Of a stretch of 64,000 nucleotides of DNA, positions 25,997-37,124 are shown piece by piece. Numbering within the stretch: the first letter of the stretch is position 1; every line of letters begins with the position of its first letter. The stretch is from the NCBI GenBank assembly GCA_021292105.1, contig CM037857.1, positions 45,093,901-45,157,900 on the forward strand. Reading direction: 5' to 3'. This stretch comes from Anadara kagoshimensis. Taxonomy: Eukaryota; Mollusca; Bivalvia; Arcoida; Arcidae. Below the pieces are notes generated by a model, which saw nothing but the letters and a program-made list of their open reading frames with translations, had not been told where the DNA came from and searched no databases. The position numbers and the translations under genes are program-made.

Positions 25997-26207
25997 CTAG
26001 AAATAATTGTCTCTAACACTTACTAACTGAACCTTTTCCGCCAATTGCAAATCTGATTTATACCCTTGTCTCTGAGGGATTGATACATCAAAACCACAAA
26101 TATGCCGACTAGCAATGTAACGGTCAATTGGCATCTCCCTGGAGAACAAACCTCGGTCATCATCAGTGAGTATATTGATACATGCCTTCCCGTTGCGCAA
26201 ATAATCA
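25997..26207 (-). other. Candidate exon or transposon coding fragment, weak Helitron/PIF1-like resemblance
   Basis: The minus-strand frame starts after a good acceptor (TTTCTCTATCCCACAG) and reads DYLRNGKACINILTDDDRGL, then has the landmarks DRYIASRHICGFDVS and LQLAEKVQLVSVRD. It either splices at GTAAGT after codon TTA near 26035 or runs to a stop at 25997. The spacing RYI...GFD...LQL...V..RD recalls, from memory, a block in Helitron Rep/PIF1-like proteins (RYIS..EA.WRI.GFDL...LQLHLP). That would make it a transposon remnant. It lacks an ATG and catalytic motifs. A host exon of unknown family is the alternative. Confidence 0.3.
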
Positions 26208-26381
26208 CTGTGGGATAGAGAAATGATGTGTTAATTATTTGATACTACCGTCAGTGTTAACATATGGTACTTTATATAGTCCAATTGTCAAAGTAAACTT
26301 GAAGATTAATTGGTATGTTTAAAGTCATATCATTGAGCCATTTCGATAAACTTTATCATGATTCATAGTAATTGAAGGGAC

Positions 26382-26400
26382 GTACCGTTCTTTACGGTAC
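26382..26400. other. Perfect short hairpin
   Basis: GTACCGT-TCTTT-ACGGTAC: a 7-bp perfect stem with a 5-base loop. No T-run or neighbouring gene gives it a role. Confidence 0.4.
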
Positions 26401-26504
26401 TGTGGTAGATATTTCCAATAGATCGCTTAATACATTTACATTAATCAGTCATTTAACACTAGTTTAGTAAGTAACACATGTATGATCAAACGGATACAAA
26501 AACA

Positions 26505-26612
26505 CCCATACCAATCCATGTCTAAACCAAAATTCAAAAGCAAAGTTAAAACTTTGAGGACATTCAAATTAAGTTAAACGCGGGAATTTCCACCAGGGAA
26601 AAGGATGTAAAC
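26505..26612 (+). repeat. Rep-A fragment (left part)
   Basis: ATACCAATCCATGTCTAAAC, AAAGTTAAAACTTTGAGG and TTTCCACCAGGGAA match the left end of Rep-A in order; the copy stops after the CCACCAGGGAA block. Confidence 0.6.
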
Positions 26613-27064
26613 TGGCATAATATGTAACTTGAAAAAGCATTTGGTATCATGGTTAAAGTTCCATTGGAACATAACATTTCAATCTACTGATGTACAATAT
26701 TTATAAAAACATAAAATCTAAACAATAAGAAATATAAGTTCATCTTTTAAGATTTTAGTTGACGAAAAACAGAACGAAAAATTCTATTAAGAAATAAAAA
26801 TTATCAGGTAAAAAGCACATAAATTAACAATAATTACTACATTTACGACAAATTATGAGCGAATTTGTGCTATCAAGAAACAATTTCATTAACATGTATA
26901 TTAAAGACCACACATTTCCTGGTTGGAGCTAGTTCTCAATTCGATTTGTATAGAAAGTAAGCAAGACCTTTATTATTCTGTACATGCACAAACCTGTTCT
27001 GGCAATTGGTACTTGTCCACAGTAACTACAATGTGTTTTCAATTGTATGTCATCTCGGTGGAAC

Positions 27065-27067
<3 letters not shown>

Positions 27068-27141
<74 letters not shown>
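27068..27141. repeat. Compound (TA)n(TG)n microsatellite
   Basis: About 15 TA units pass directly into about 21 TG units. The low-complexity YI/CV frames over it are artefacts. Confidence 0.95.
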
Positions 27142-27146
<5 letters not shown>

Positions 27147-27277
27147 ACAAATCTCAGTATCAATTGGCCAGGCCCTTATCGCAATATTTAGGAAACCACT
27201 GGCTGGGATCCTTTAAATTTTCAAAAAAGATGAAACAAGTTAATTAAATTGATGAATTATCACAATATCCTCTATTA

Positions 27278-27456
27278 CAGTCCAACCTGCCTTAGATGTC
27301 ACCTCCATGTAAAAGCCACTTGCTTATAAAGGTCATTATAACTGTATCCCAATTGTTTTTCATTTATATTATTTTAACCTGTACATAAAGGCCACCTGCC
27401 CATAAAGGCCACTTTTACTGGTTCCCTTGGGTGGTCTTTATAGACAGGTTTGACTG
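27278..27456. mobile_element. TA-flanked MITE (Tc1/mariner-like), intact
   Basis: The left end CAGTCCAACCTGCCTTAGAT and the reverse complement of the right end, CAGTCAAACCTGTCTATAAA, form imperfect terminal inverted repeats. Both are flanked by TA, the target duplication of Tc1/mariner transposons. At 179 bp it carries no transposase. A second copy at 56095-57045 is interrupted by another MITE. Confidence 0.8.
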
Positions 27457-27459
27457 TAC

Positions 27460-28280
27460 ATTATTATATTATTATTGTTGCGACTACCCTTCTTCATCTT
27501 TATTTGAAGGGAATTTTTAAAACGTAAATCAAGATAGTGATTATGTCTTATTATAATTTTTTTTACTTTTATGAATGAAATATTAAAAACTTTCTAGTAT
27601 GACAACTTATAATTTTTTTTAAATATTTCATTCAGAATATTAAAAAAATATAATATGATAATTATGCTACAAAAACAAAGTGACCAGATTGCTGTACTCT
27701 GATAAGGAACAAGACTAATTATATATTTAAATTCCATACTTTGGACGGGTACGGTCCATAATGACATAATTTCCAATTAAGCAGCTTACTTATATTTTGA
27801 CCGTACGTAATCAACTACATATATTACAACAAGAAGTATCCTAATATACTACATTTAAAAACACAAAAAATATTTTTAATAAAAACTTTGCCTTATTAAC
27901 CAATTAAAAACCTGGCATGTAAAATAATAAAAACTTTATATGGTCAATTAAAAATATAAATTATAATTATATTTTGGACTAAATATTTACCAATGTGAGG
28001 ACGAGTACAAATGTGTTAAATATTCCTCTTAATTAGTAGTAGTTATTCGTATTTAGAGTGTTTACTGTAGCACTTTTCAAAGGAAGAACTTGAGAGACTC
28101 TAGATTGTATCTTGAAGAATATGACTCGGGTTATTGAAATCATAAGAACATATTATGTAAAATTAATAACGCTCATTCACATATTATCACGTATTTATGA
28201 TTATATTTAATTTGTGATGTATATAGCATGAAGCTGGTGGAGAAATGCTGGAGAAATAATACACTTAGATATAAGAGCTG
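27460..28280. other. Gene-free AT-rich stretch
   Basis: No supported gene. There is an imperfect inverted repeat near 27573-27645 (ATGAATGAAATATT against AATATTTCATTCAG). Confidence 0.45.
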
Positions 28281-28283
28281 GCC

Positions 28284-28562
28284 CTAACCCATAATCACGC
28301 CATATATTTGGGGCATCTCACCAACGTAAAAAATAAATCCATGTATAAAAAAAGAGGGATTGAGTGGCCGAAAAGCCGCAATAAGGGACCCAGGAGCCAA
28401 GTGGTCGAGCGGCCGAAAGCCGCCGAACTGTGAACAAAAACTGCTGAAAAGGTTCTGAGTTAAAGACAATGAGGTGGCGAGATATAACTGCCGAGAGGCC
28501 GAGACGGGCTGCCGATTTGGCACTAATTCGGCACTAAAGTGTTACACTTTCGACAGGCGTAT
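28284..28562 (-). mobile_element. GC-richer TIR-family element, partial (relative of 34.5 kb)
   Basis: The right side (GCCGAGACGGGCTGCCGATT, then GTGTTACACTTTCGACAGGC and GTATGCTGTATA) matches the reverse complement of the left end of the element at 34601-34817. The interior is rich in GCCGA motifs. The opposite terminal repeat was not found, so the copy is truncated or diverged. A 79-codon minus-strand frame across it is a by-product. Confidence 0.5.
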
Positions 28563-28614
28563 GCTGTATACTGGTTGAATTATACTAGAAAACTAAAAGA
28601 ATAATGTAAAATAA

Positions 28615-28705
28615 TGTATTGACCTCACTTCCTTGGTGGATGGAAGTCTACGTGTTCTTGTCTTGCTTTTCGGATTGTATTTTAGAAATGGACCAGTCAG
28701 TTTAT
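28615..28705 (-). repeat. Rep-A fragment
   Basis: GACCTCACTTCCTTGGTGGA, CTACGTGTTCTTG, CTTTTCGGATTGTATTTTAG and AATGGACCAGT match the left end of Rep-A in reverse orientation. Confidence 0.55.
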
Positions 28706-28770
28706 TTTAACAGTTTTTTCCTTGATTATAAACATTTTGCTAAAACAGGCACCATTTGGCTTTTATTTAG

Positions 28771-28811
28771 CCCCCCACCCCACCCCCACCCCCCCCCCCC
28801 CCACACACACA
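28771..28811. repeat. Poly-C / CA low-complexity tract
   Basis: Almost pure cytosine with scattered A, ending in a short CA run. It is conspicuous in this AT-rich window. Confidence 0.9.
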
Positions 28812-29134
28812 TTTCATTGCCTCAAATGGCTGAACTCGAAATTATCAGTTTTGCATTGGCGAATTGGCAAGAAAGGAGATATTTTTAAACCTGAAAAAGT
28901 ACAAGTACTTGCAAGCATGAGCCAGCATATCGTAAACACGACACTTTGGACTGACCTTAAATTTAACGTCGTGTGCACACCGTAGTTCTTTGGTGGGGGA
29001 GCACAGCCATCCCGATTGATAAGTTAAAAATGAACCTTATTTTACCACAAAATGAAGCATTGGTAATTAAATGTGATACAACATAAGTTAATTTAACATT
29101 TAAATATGTCTATAACATTATATATTGCGCCATT

Positions 29135-29227
29135 GAACTGTCTAGAAATGGCGTTTATAGTTATGATTAGTTTGCTTTGCATAACAATGGAGGTTATAGA
29201 ACTACAAAAACAATTTCTAGACAGTTC
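29135..29227. repeat. Perfect 15-bp inverted repeat
   Basis: GAACTGTCTAGAAAT at 29135-29149 is matched by its exact reverse complement at 29213-29227, about 63 bases apart. Weaker flanking pairing is visible. It may be the core of an old MITE. Confidence 0.6.
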
Positions 29228-29229
29228 AT

Positions 29230-31520
29230 ATATTTATATTTCGCAATTTTTGATAATCTTGTTTTTGTTTTTGAATCCTGAATATATTTAAAACACTTTC
29301 GTGTACGACATGCAATTCCAATTGCTGGAACAGCCAATCAATGACGTCACAATACAATCAAACATCATAAATGTAAATTTAATATTATGAACAGCACTAT
29401 GTATAACATTTCATACAACATGTTACTATAGTAGATTATAACATTATCAATGTCTTGATGAACACCGTATGGTATTCAATAAAGCTACTTGTATCTTGAA
29501 CCAACTATTACAGTTCTCGTCAAATTTTGAGATATTCCAAAATGTATTGTCTTATTTCCCTGTTTCTGCGGTTATTTTATCTTGGATGTGTTGGCTGTTG
29601 CAAAGACAAAAACAATGCTTATCAATTGAACATTGTTCAAGCTATATCATGTGATAAGCTTAAGAACAAGGGGGCCGAAGATTATCAATTATGTCGTCTT
29701 AAAATGCATTGTTTTGTACTCTTGTACTCTGTACTTTAAGTTTTTGTCAAATTCCGTGACCTTGTCTCGACTTTTGGTAAGGTTTGTCGATTTACTTTTA
29801 GTCTTAATCCACATATCCATTGTTGCAGGCCTAGGTTATAAATGATTTAATTGTTAAATTAACTAAAGGAAATTGCAGCAAGTGCTTTTATTAATACAGA
29901 GAGTGAAATGATGTAGTTAAGTTAAAAACCGATAAGAAAAACGGAACATTGACTCCGACATTTGTGAACAATTATGGAGCACATTTATATATGGCTCGTC
30001 TGATTTACCTTTTCTTTTCCATTAAAAACAATTAAATTGTCTATAACAGTTTAATACGCATGGAAAGTCGTATGTAAAGTTTAAGCTAGTGTCTCTAACA
30101 GCTAAATAAGCCTTAGATAAATGAGAAAGCTTTTTAATGGTGAAAAAAGAAATAGCAGTTATAGGGGTGATAATCTTGTAACTAAAGGTTATGACAAGTT
30201 AAAATATTGCCAGTAATTATCAGAGGAAGAAAAACCTTAAACTAAGTGAATCCAAAAGGCTAGTATTAGTTACGCTATAAAAACCCGCATATATATGTCA
30301 GATTTTAGAAATAGTAGACCCGTTCACCAATCCATCCTATACAAGTCTCCAGTGTTGAATAACTATTTAGAACAATTTGTTTTCAATTTCGGGTAGCTCA
30401 ACTGGAAATGATTTTTAACTTTGTAACCCTTCCTGATATTGATATGATTTTTAACAAAAATCTGATAATTCATTATGTCTCTATCCAATTACCAAGTACC
30501 CTAAAACTGATCGCTTCAATAAGTTGAACATTGCTGTTAAGTTTGGTGTCGTGTTAAGATTTAAAATTTGACTCCGCTACTTATATATAAAATATCATCT
30601 CCGCCATCTTGTGTCTCTTAAATCTTATATTTTATGTCACAAAATTTATATTCTGTCTGCTTATGAACTCAAAGGTAGTTAAAAGTATCACTCGTTCCAA
30701 GTCTACTGCAGTGCTTTGTAGTGTCTCCGTCTTGGCTGAAGTTCATTTTACAAATATATTCAGTAAAAACCTACAACCCTATATATATTGTTTTTATTTT
30801 TACTTTGAGACTTACAGTGTGTCTAACTTGTTATACAAATGGTGTCTGGACACTTTCTATAGGTTACAATTGTGGATTTCAATGCTATTCTAACACAAAT
30901 ACATTGTATATACCAGTTTAGATCCGGACCACAATTCCAAAATCAAAACTGAAATTTAAAAATGACAAATTAAGTTACTCTTAGGGAATCGAGTTCTGTT
31001 GTTCCCGTATGGTAAGCACCTCCTGACTAGCCATCTACACTAATTGACTAGATGAACATCTTCAATCAAACGTAAGATGGCATGGTAAGCAATCGACTTA
31101 GCTATGGTTCTTTAATCTTTGAATTATTTGTCTACAGTTATGTCCGTAATCAAGTTAGCAAAATACCAGATACGAACTAAGTATGATGCCTATAGACGGA
31201 GACAAGACATCTTGTCCGAATAAATATCACTGATGTTTAATGCTCCGGTGCTTTTGGTCTGGCCAAATCATCACATATGCTTTACAACCAACAATACATT
31301 AAGAAATAAGTCCTCTTAAATAGCGATAAAATTGTCATTGTTTTTGCAAAGTAATTCCTGTAAAATAAATATGCATATAAGCATATTATTATTTAACATT
31401 CAATGTACTGTATGTTCAATTGTTCCATTTCTGTAATATGTTTCAAGAACAGGAAGAAAATTATCTCCTTCTGTAGATAATTTTACTGAGTGATTTTAGG
31501 GAATAGAGTTGAGTTGAATA
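29230..31520. other. Gene-free AT-rich stretch
   Basis: No supported gene. A perfect TGACGTCA lies at 29342. The several 60-94 codon frames around 29.5-30.9 kb overlap each other and lack splice signals or recognisable domains. Confidence 0.45.
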
Positions 31521-31852
31521 ATGGTGTTTAACCTCTAGTCAATCAATAATATTTCACTTATATCGAGACGTCGCCAGCTATAGGCGAAAGTACATAAAAT
31601 TTGCCTGTGCGTTGTGTTGATAGCATTTAGAGCAGGGTTCTTTATCGTGCCAAGCCTACCGTGATACGAGACTTCGTTTATTTTAAGTTCTCATCCGAGA
31701 GAACCGTGACTTTCATTTCGTAATGCCGAGTGCTTGGGTAAAAAACAGGCACTACCCACTTTCAAGTCTTTGGTCAGGCCCGGTCGGGGCTCGAACCTAC
31801 GGCTTTACACTCACGGAGTGAGCACTCTCCCAACTGAGCTACCGCAGTGGTC
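31521..31852 (-). mobile_element. tRNA-derived SINE, near full-length
   Basis: On the minus strand the head has a perfect A box TAGCTCAGTTGG, a pairable anticodon-like arm (CTCAC-TCC-GTGAG) and a B box GGTTCGAGCCC. It continues into a body with AGTGGGTAGTGCCTG, CCGAGTGCTTGGGTAAAAAA, GTCACGGTTCTC and GGGTTCTTTATCGTGCC landmarks. The 3' end has ATAAGTGAAATATT and then GGTTAAACACCATT. The body and tail are shared with copies at 32189, 32769 and 37125, which shows a dispersed SINE and not a tRNA gene. Confidence 0.85.
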
Positions 31853-32188
31853 TTTTAGGAAATAGATTGTATGTTAGAATATATTGGATTGTCAAGGGTG
31901 TCAAAGGAGAAACAATCTTTCGATTGTGCCATATGTCATGTTGTATACTTACATGTATGTTTTAACTAGTCGTTGTATTATGAAATAATAAATATTTAAA
32001 AGAAATTCTACATTCTGTTTATGAAGACTTTGTATCGATCATTTTTACTTTTTAAAGTTCATAAAGACAAAAGTACATGCTGTATTCACAATACCATTGC
32101 AAATATTGATATAACCTTGAAGTGTTTAGTCGTCTGATATTTAAACAACAATTCCAACACTACCATTGTTAAAACCTCTTTAAAATGA

Positions 32189-32450
32189 ACCACTACGGTA
32201 GCTCAGTTGGTTGAGTGCTCGATCCGTAAGTAAGATGTCATGGGTTCGAAATATGTATTACAACATGAATGTCACAATTCGTTCGGGTGAAAACTTAAAA
32301 TAAACGAGGTCCCGTGTCACGCCTGCCGTGAAGAACCCCGCTGTATAATGCAATCATCGCAACGGGCAGGCAAAATTTCTGCCCCTTCGCCTTTAGGTGA
32401 GGACGTCTCGATATGAGTGAAATATTCTTGACTGGGACGTTAAACAAAAT
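32189..32450 (+). mobile_element. tRNA-derived SINE with internal deletion
   Basis: The head has GGTAGCTCAGTTGGTTGAGT and GGGTTCGAA. The sequence then jumps to the AATGTCACAATTCGTTCGGG part of the body, missing about 90 bases present in the copies at 31521 and 32769. The 3' end reads GAGTGAAATATTCTTGACTG and ACGTTAAACAAAATTACT. Confidence 0.8.
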
Positions 32451-32768
32451 TACTCATGATCAACTGATCAATTATTTAAAAATGAAATGCATTCTGTCAC
32501 GTGACCAGTTATCATTATGATGTCGTTAAGTATAATTGTACCTTTATCATCTCGTATGTGGACATCTCAATAAGTTTTAGGCAAACAATAATTCTTAAAC
32601 TTCATGCCATACACGATCATTTTTACTTTTTATAAGTTCATAAAGACAAAAGTACATGTTGTATTCACAATACCCTTGTAAATATTAAAATTACCTTGAA
32701 GTGTTTAGTCGTCTGATATTTAAACAACAATTTCAACACTACCATTGTTAGACCTTTTTTAAAATTGA

Positions 32769-33145
32769 ACCACTGCAGTGCTCCGTAAGTGTTCTTTAAG
32801 TTCTTCAAATGTGCCAAACGACACTCTCTTGTACGGTAGTTTGAATATCACTCTGGTAAAGTGGAAGGTCGTGGGTTTGTACTCCGACCGGGTCGGACCC
32901 AAGGTTTGAAAGTGGATAGTGACTGTTTTTTACCCAAGCACTCGGTATTACTAAATGAAAGTCACGGTTCTTTCGGATGGGAACTTAAAATGAACGAGGT
33001 CCCGTGTCACGGCAGGGTCGACACGATAAAGAACCTTGCTGTATAATGCAATCAACGCAACGGACAGGCAAAATTTCTGCTCTTCGCCTTTAGGTGGTGA
33101 AGAGTCGATGTAAGTGAAATATTCTTGACGTTAAACAACATTACT
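32769..33145 (+). mobile_element. tRNA-derived SINE, head rearranged
   Basis: It starts ACCACTGCAGTGCTCCGTAA, has an interrupted head with extra sequence, then a good body (GACCGGGTCGGACCCAAGG, AGCACTCGGTATTACTAAAT, GGTCCCGTGTCACGG) and the 3' tail GACGTTAAACAACATTACT. Confidence 0.8.
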
Positions 33146-33524
33146 TATGATCAACTGTTTAAAAATGAAAAACATTCTGGCACGTGACCAGTTGTCATCA
33201 TGATGTCGTAATGTAGAATTGTATGATGTCGTAAACACCTTTATCATCTCGTATGTGAAAATAGCAAATGTTTTAAGCATACAATAATTTCTAAACTACA
33301 ACCCTTGGTAAAATTGCCACACACGATCACATACTCCTCTAAAGTAGGAAGTACTCTAATATGTTGTCTCAATTTGTGTTTTGTCTCAAAATGTTTTATG
33401 TACCAGAAGCAAAACTAATAATGTAAATGAAAAAAAAACTCTACTGTCTCTAGTTTAATAGGATATTTTCAAGTCAGCTACTTTAAAATTTTCATCCGAG
33501 TTATTAAAACAAGCTGCTTACAAT

Positions 33525-33670
33525 GAACACAAACATACTTATCCATGACCAACTCACAATCCTTAATGAAAATTATAACTTTGAAAGCTGGCAAATTAAG
33601 TTAAAGACTTGAAGTTCCACCAGGCAAGTGAAACCGGGTTGTCCGGAAGGGTGAATAAAATGCTGACAAA
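33525..33670 (+). repeat. Rep-A left half
   Basis: ACACAAACATACTTATCCAT, GAAAGCTGGCAAATTAAG, GAAGTTCCACCAGGCAAGTG and TTGTCCGGAAGGGTGAA match Rep-A in order. Confidence 0.65.
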
Positions 33671-33699
33671 GGCAAATTGCATGCATTGGCTAATAAAAA

Positions 33700-33975
33700 C
33701 CCTCCAAAAGTTAAATGGTCGTCACCACAATATTGTTGATAAGAATGTTCATTGTCCTGGATATAGTTTGACGTCCCATACACATAGTTCAATGTTCCTT
33801 TCATTCTCAATTTTAATATGGCAAATGTAACTTCATGTTTCATGTACCTAAACTAGAGTTGGTTACTTTTCCGGAGCACCCGGTCTCACTGCTTTGGTGG
33901 AAGTTCTAGTTTTTAACTTAATTTGACAGTTTGGGAATTGTGATTTGAAAATGAACAGTATGTTTGTGTTTGATT
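33700..33975 (-). repeat. Rep-A middle and left half, inverted against the previous copy
   Basis: Read in reverse it contains the Rep-A blocks from ATTGTGATTTGAAAATGAAC and CCGGTCTCACTGCTTTGGTG to TCAATGTTCCTTTCATTCTC, TTGTCCTGGATATAGTTTGA and GGTCGTCACCACAATATTGT. With the copy at 33525 it makes a head-to-head pair. Confidence 0.7.
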
Positions 33976-34512
33976 TTATCTTATTTTGTCATTGTTTCGA
34001 GCTCTTTGGTAAGCTTATCTTTTGCAAAGTCCATGGTTCTAGGTTTGAGAATGTATGGTGAAACAGACCAATAGCTTATTATGTAAAGCAAATAGAGAAC
34101 TGTACCATATCTGGTTTAATTAAGATGTTGAAGTCGACAACTATGGGTGCTTAATCGGGATATCCGAGGTACAAATGCAATTCACCATTTGAGCAATAGA
34201 CACGTCATTCAAATTTGTTAAAATCAGATCAATATTAAAGATTTATCATCATAGATGTTTGAGACCGTTGTGGGAGCTAAAGTCCTAATGACCGCTATAT
34301 CTCTTTTTTAATTTAAGAAGGTGGGTCATATTATGACATATTATATAATATGACAATTTGTTAATTTTATCATTTTTATGACAACTTTGTCACGTTATAA
34401 GGTGGTATATTTGTACTTTCACTTCGTTTTTTCATTCATTCGGGTTCTTTGTATTATATCCTACAGTATATATATATACATGTATAAATGGGCATGAATG
34501 TGTACATTTAAG

Positions 34513-34946
34513 CACAGTACAGGTTTGTCGAAAGTTTAACTCTAAGCTAACAAATTAGTGTCGAAATGACAGCTCATTTCGAACCCTCGTGAGGTACATG
34601 TACAGTACAGACCTGTCGAAGGTTTAACACCAAGATAACCAATCGGCAGCTCATCTCGGCCCCTCGTTGGCTTTTTCTCGACAGTTTTACGGCAGCTGTC
34701 ATCTATCTCGGCATTTTTTAAGGTCATTAGGTATTCATATATCGGCCATTTGGCAACCGAATTTTGAATGTTTTTCGTTAGCTCAGTGTTTAACTTTCGA
34801 CAGGTCTGTACGGTATACTTCTGTAACTTTTAAACTTGTCATCTCTCGACAGCTTTTCGACCACCAGCTAGCCATGTCTTTGTCTCTTCAAGTAGACTCC
34901 TTTTCTTTAGCTTAGTGTTAAACGTTTGACAGGTCTGTACTGTATA
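34513..34946. mobile_element. TIR element with duplicated termini (nested or composite MITE)
   Basis: Four related terminal repeats are visible. Two read rightward, at 34513 (CACAGTACAGGTTTGTCGAA, then AGTTTAACTCTAAGCTAA) and 34601 (TACAGTACAGACCTGTCGAA). Two read leftward, ending at 34817 (AACTTTCGACAGGTCTGTAC, GGTATA) and 34946 (AAACGTTTGACAGGTCTGTA, CTGTA). The inner pair encloses 34601-34817; the outer pair encloses it. The interior has CTCGGC/CTCGACAG motifs like the element at 28.5 kb. No coding frame is credible. Confidence 0.7.
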
Positions 34947-35261
34947 TAGTCAGGATATATTGGTTGGTTGTTTTAAAATTACCTCCGATAACCCTGGGAG
35001 TTGTAATTACGTTACAATTAGAGGAGATAGCCTTTATGATAAACACTTATCTATAGGTGTCTTCTTATTGAAAATTATCTGTTTATTGGGAAACATAACT
35101 AATTGAATTTTCGTGCTTTAAGAAACATTTTCATTTGTAAATTAGACTTGTGATAATTTATTGAAAGTAATTAAATTATGTTATAATTAAGTAATTAGAA
35201 AAAGCGATTTCGTTACAAATGTGTTTTCCAAAATTATAATTAATTATTCAGTTGTTTGTTA

Positions 35262-35325
35262 TACGCCCGACGGTACTTATGGTATTGTACGGAATGGCCG
35301 TCAAAATGGGACTATTGAAATATTT
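35262..35325. repeat. Short fragment of a CGCCCGACGG-type repeat
   Basis: TATACGCCCGACGGTACTTA followed by GGTATTGTACGGAATGGCCG resembles the terminus of a dispersed mollusc repeat known to me only from general familiarity. No second copy is present in the window, so this is weak. Confidence 0.25.
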
Positions 35326-36130
35326 CCCTTAATAAGTTTAAAAATTATTTACTAGACAGTTTTTTTGTGTCTTTTGAAGTATTTGTATGTATTACGTTTC
35401 TTCATTTTCATTTCATATATACACAGTTTTAGGTGTATTAATTTCATATATTTAATATACAAAATATATATGCCAGAATACGCGAACAAACTTCGAAACT
35501 GGGTATGGTGCTTTTCCTACCATGAGAAAAACTTAAGTTTTAATGTGAATATATTCCATAAAATTTTGTTTCAATGTAATTTTATTAAAAAAATAGTCTT
35601 CATCAACCAAACATATCAACGGCAAATAAAACATTTACATAGTGTCTGTCAGGTATGAAATCGAAATGGCAGCGTACCTTGGAATGGAATGTTAACACGT
35701 AAACAATTTCCCTTGTGTCAATATTAGCAAACCCAGTAGTGTTGTGCACAAGGGCGTTGAGTCAAAAATATAAGATATCCTAAAAAGGAGTTTTATTTCA
35801 ACTGACCAAGTATATAACTTTGTCCCTCTTCTCTGATACTTGAATAAATTTTGGTGTGGAAAATTCTATCTATGTGCGATCATGGAAAATCCCTTTTTGA
35901 TTTTTTTTTTATAAATAATCAGTGAATGTTTCCTTCACCATTCCAATTTAAAACAAGTAACGTATATAATAGGCAATTAAATACCGTAAAACTGAACACA
36001 TATAAACTTAGCAACATTGAACATAAACTAAAAACACGACATACTTGTACATGTAATGTTAGTTCATGATAAAACGGCAAATCAAAACATGATAAGGCAA
36101 AAAAAAAAAAAAAATGAATCACTGATAATA
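35325..36130. other. Gene-free stretch
   Basis: No supported gene. A poly-A run sits at about 36098-36113, close to the start of the next Rep-A copy. Confidence 0.4.
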
Positions 36131-36134
36131 ACCA

Positions 36135-36525
36135 AATACAAACATATTAATCCATGTCCGAATCACAATCCAGAGACAAATTAAAACAAACTTTGAAACT
36201 GACAAGTTAGGTTAAACACGTGATCTTCCACCAGGGAAGTGAGGCCAGGTGCTCAGGAAGGGTAAGCACCTTCTGTTTAGCTAGCTACAGTCGCCACGAG
36301 TGTAATCAAAGTTGAGTGAAAGGAATATGGAGAAATGGAATGTCATATATTTCTAGGACAATCCTGGACATAGAGACATCAGACTTATCATCGATACTGT
36401 GATGACGCCCATAAAACTTTTTGAGGGTCCGTTTAAGCATAAGCTTGCAATATCCCTGGGCCAGGAATTTACATGTAAGCAGCTTGCTTCGTTGTATGAA
36501 GTTCCTGCAATAAACTAAATCAAAA
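36135..36525 (+). repeat. Rep-A dispersed repeat, near full-length reference copy
   Basis: Best-preserved order of blocks: AACAAACATATTAATCCATG, GAATCACAATCCAGAGAC, TTTGAAACTGACAAGTTAGG, ATCTTCCACCAGGGAAGTGA, GTGCTCAGGAAGGGTAAGC, TTTAGCTAGCTACAGTCGCC, GGACAATCCTGGACATAGAG, ACTGTGATGACGCCCATAAA, AGCATAAGCTTGCAATATCC and TGTAAGCAGCTTGCTTCGTT. No terminal inverted repeats or poly-A tail were identified, so its class is unknown. Confidence 0.85.
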
Positions 36526-37124
36526 TCAAATCAAATTTTAATACTACAAAATCCCTTGGCATGGTAGATGAGGATCTAAATGTACAGTTTTTAACAGAAA
36601 TTCAATTGAACCGATTTTCACGGACTAGCATTAAGATAAGATTCAAAACCCTTCATCTCTTTATCCAGTGGTCTAATATGGATTATAAACAGCGTAAAAT
36701 GTCTTTACTTAGCGAAGCCTTAACATCCATATCGCATGGTCATCAAAAACCTATATGGGTTTTAATTAACTATAGATAGCAAAAGAAATGGCTTCATTTT
36801 GCATCTGATTTTGTCGAATTCAAACCACAGCAAGTATATAGTAAAATTGGCTGTCCAATTTATCAAGTTTTTTTCTGAAAAAAATCGTTTACAGTAATTT
36901 GGTAAAACCAACTTTGTAAATAAAGTAGAATGACTGTCTGTTATCCTAATTGGCGACCAATACAATAGCTACTGAAAGTAGCAACTTCAAACAAGATGGT
37001 ATATAGCTTCAAATACCTGTAGTCACCTTTTGAAATCTTTACTTTAATTTTATAGAGTACCAATAATTTTCATACGGCCCACATGATGAATAGAAAAATA
37101 GATCACCGTTAACTATTGTCCGTC

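Larger units (their letters stand above)
32036..33323. repeat. Tandem segmental duplication containing two SINE copies
   Basis: Unit 1 (32036-32613) and unit 2 (32614-33323) both begin CGATCATTTTTACTTTT. Both carry the same unique-looking 150-base leader (GTGTTTAGTCGTCTGATATT and CAACACTACCATTGTTA), the same SINE and the same trailer (CACGTGACCAGTT, TTATCATCTCGTATGTG). A third CGATCA at 33324 marks the right boundary. The units differ mainly by an internal deletion of SINE unit 1 and a small expansion in unit 2. The SINE therefore inserted first and the locus duplicated later (inference). Confidence 0.85.

Noticed and set aside
26923-27247. Frames containing long YI and CV runs
   Set aside because: These translate the (TA)n(TG)n microsatellite.
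28284-28523. 79-codon minus-strand frame in a GC-richer patch
   Set aside because: It overlaps a TIR-family element with GCCGA-rich interior; no domain is visible.
31776-31852. Genuine tRNA gene on the minus strand (good A and B boxes)
   Set aside because: The segment continues into a body and tail shared with three other copies, so it is the head of a SINE; its acceptor stem is not convincing.
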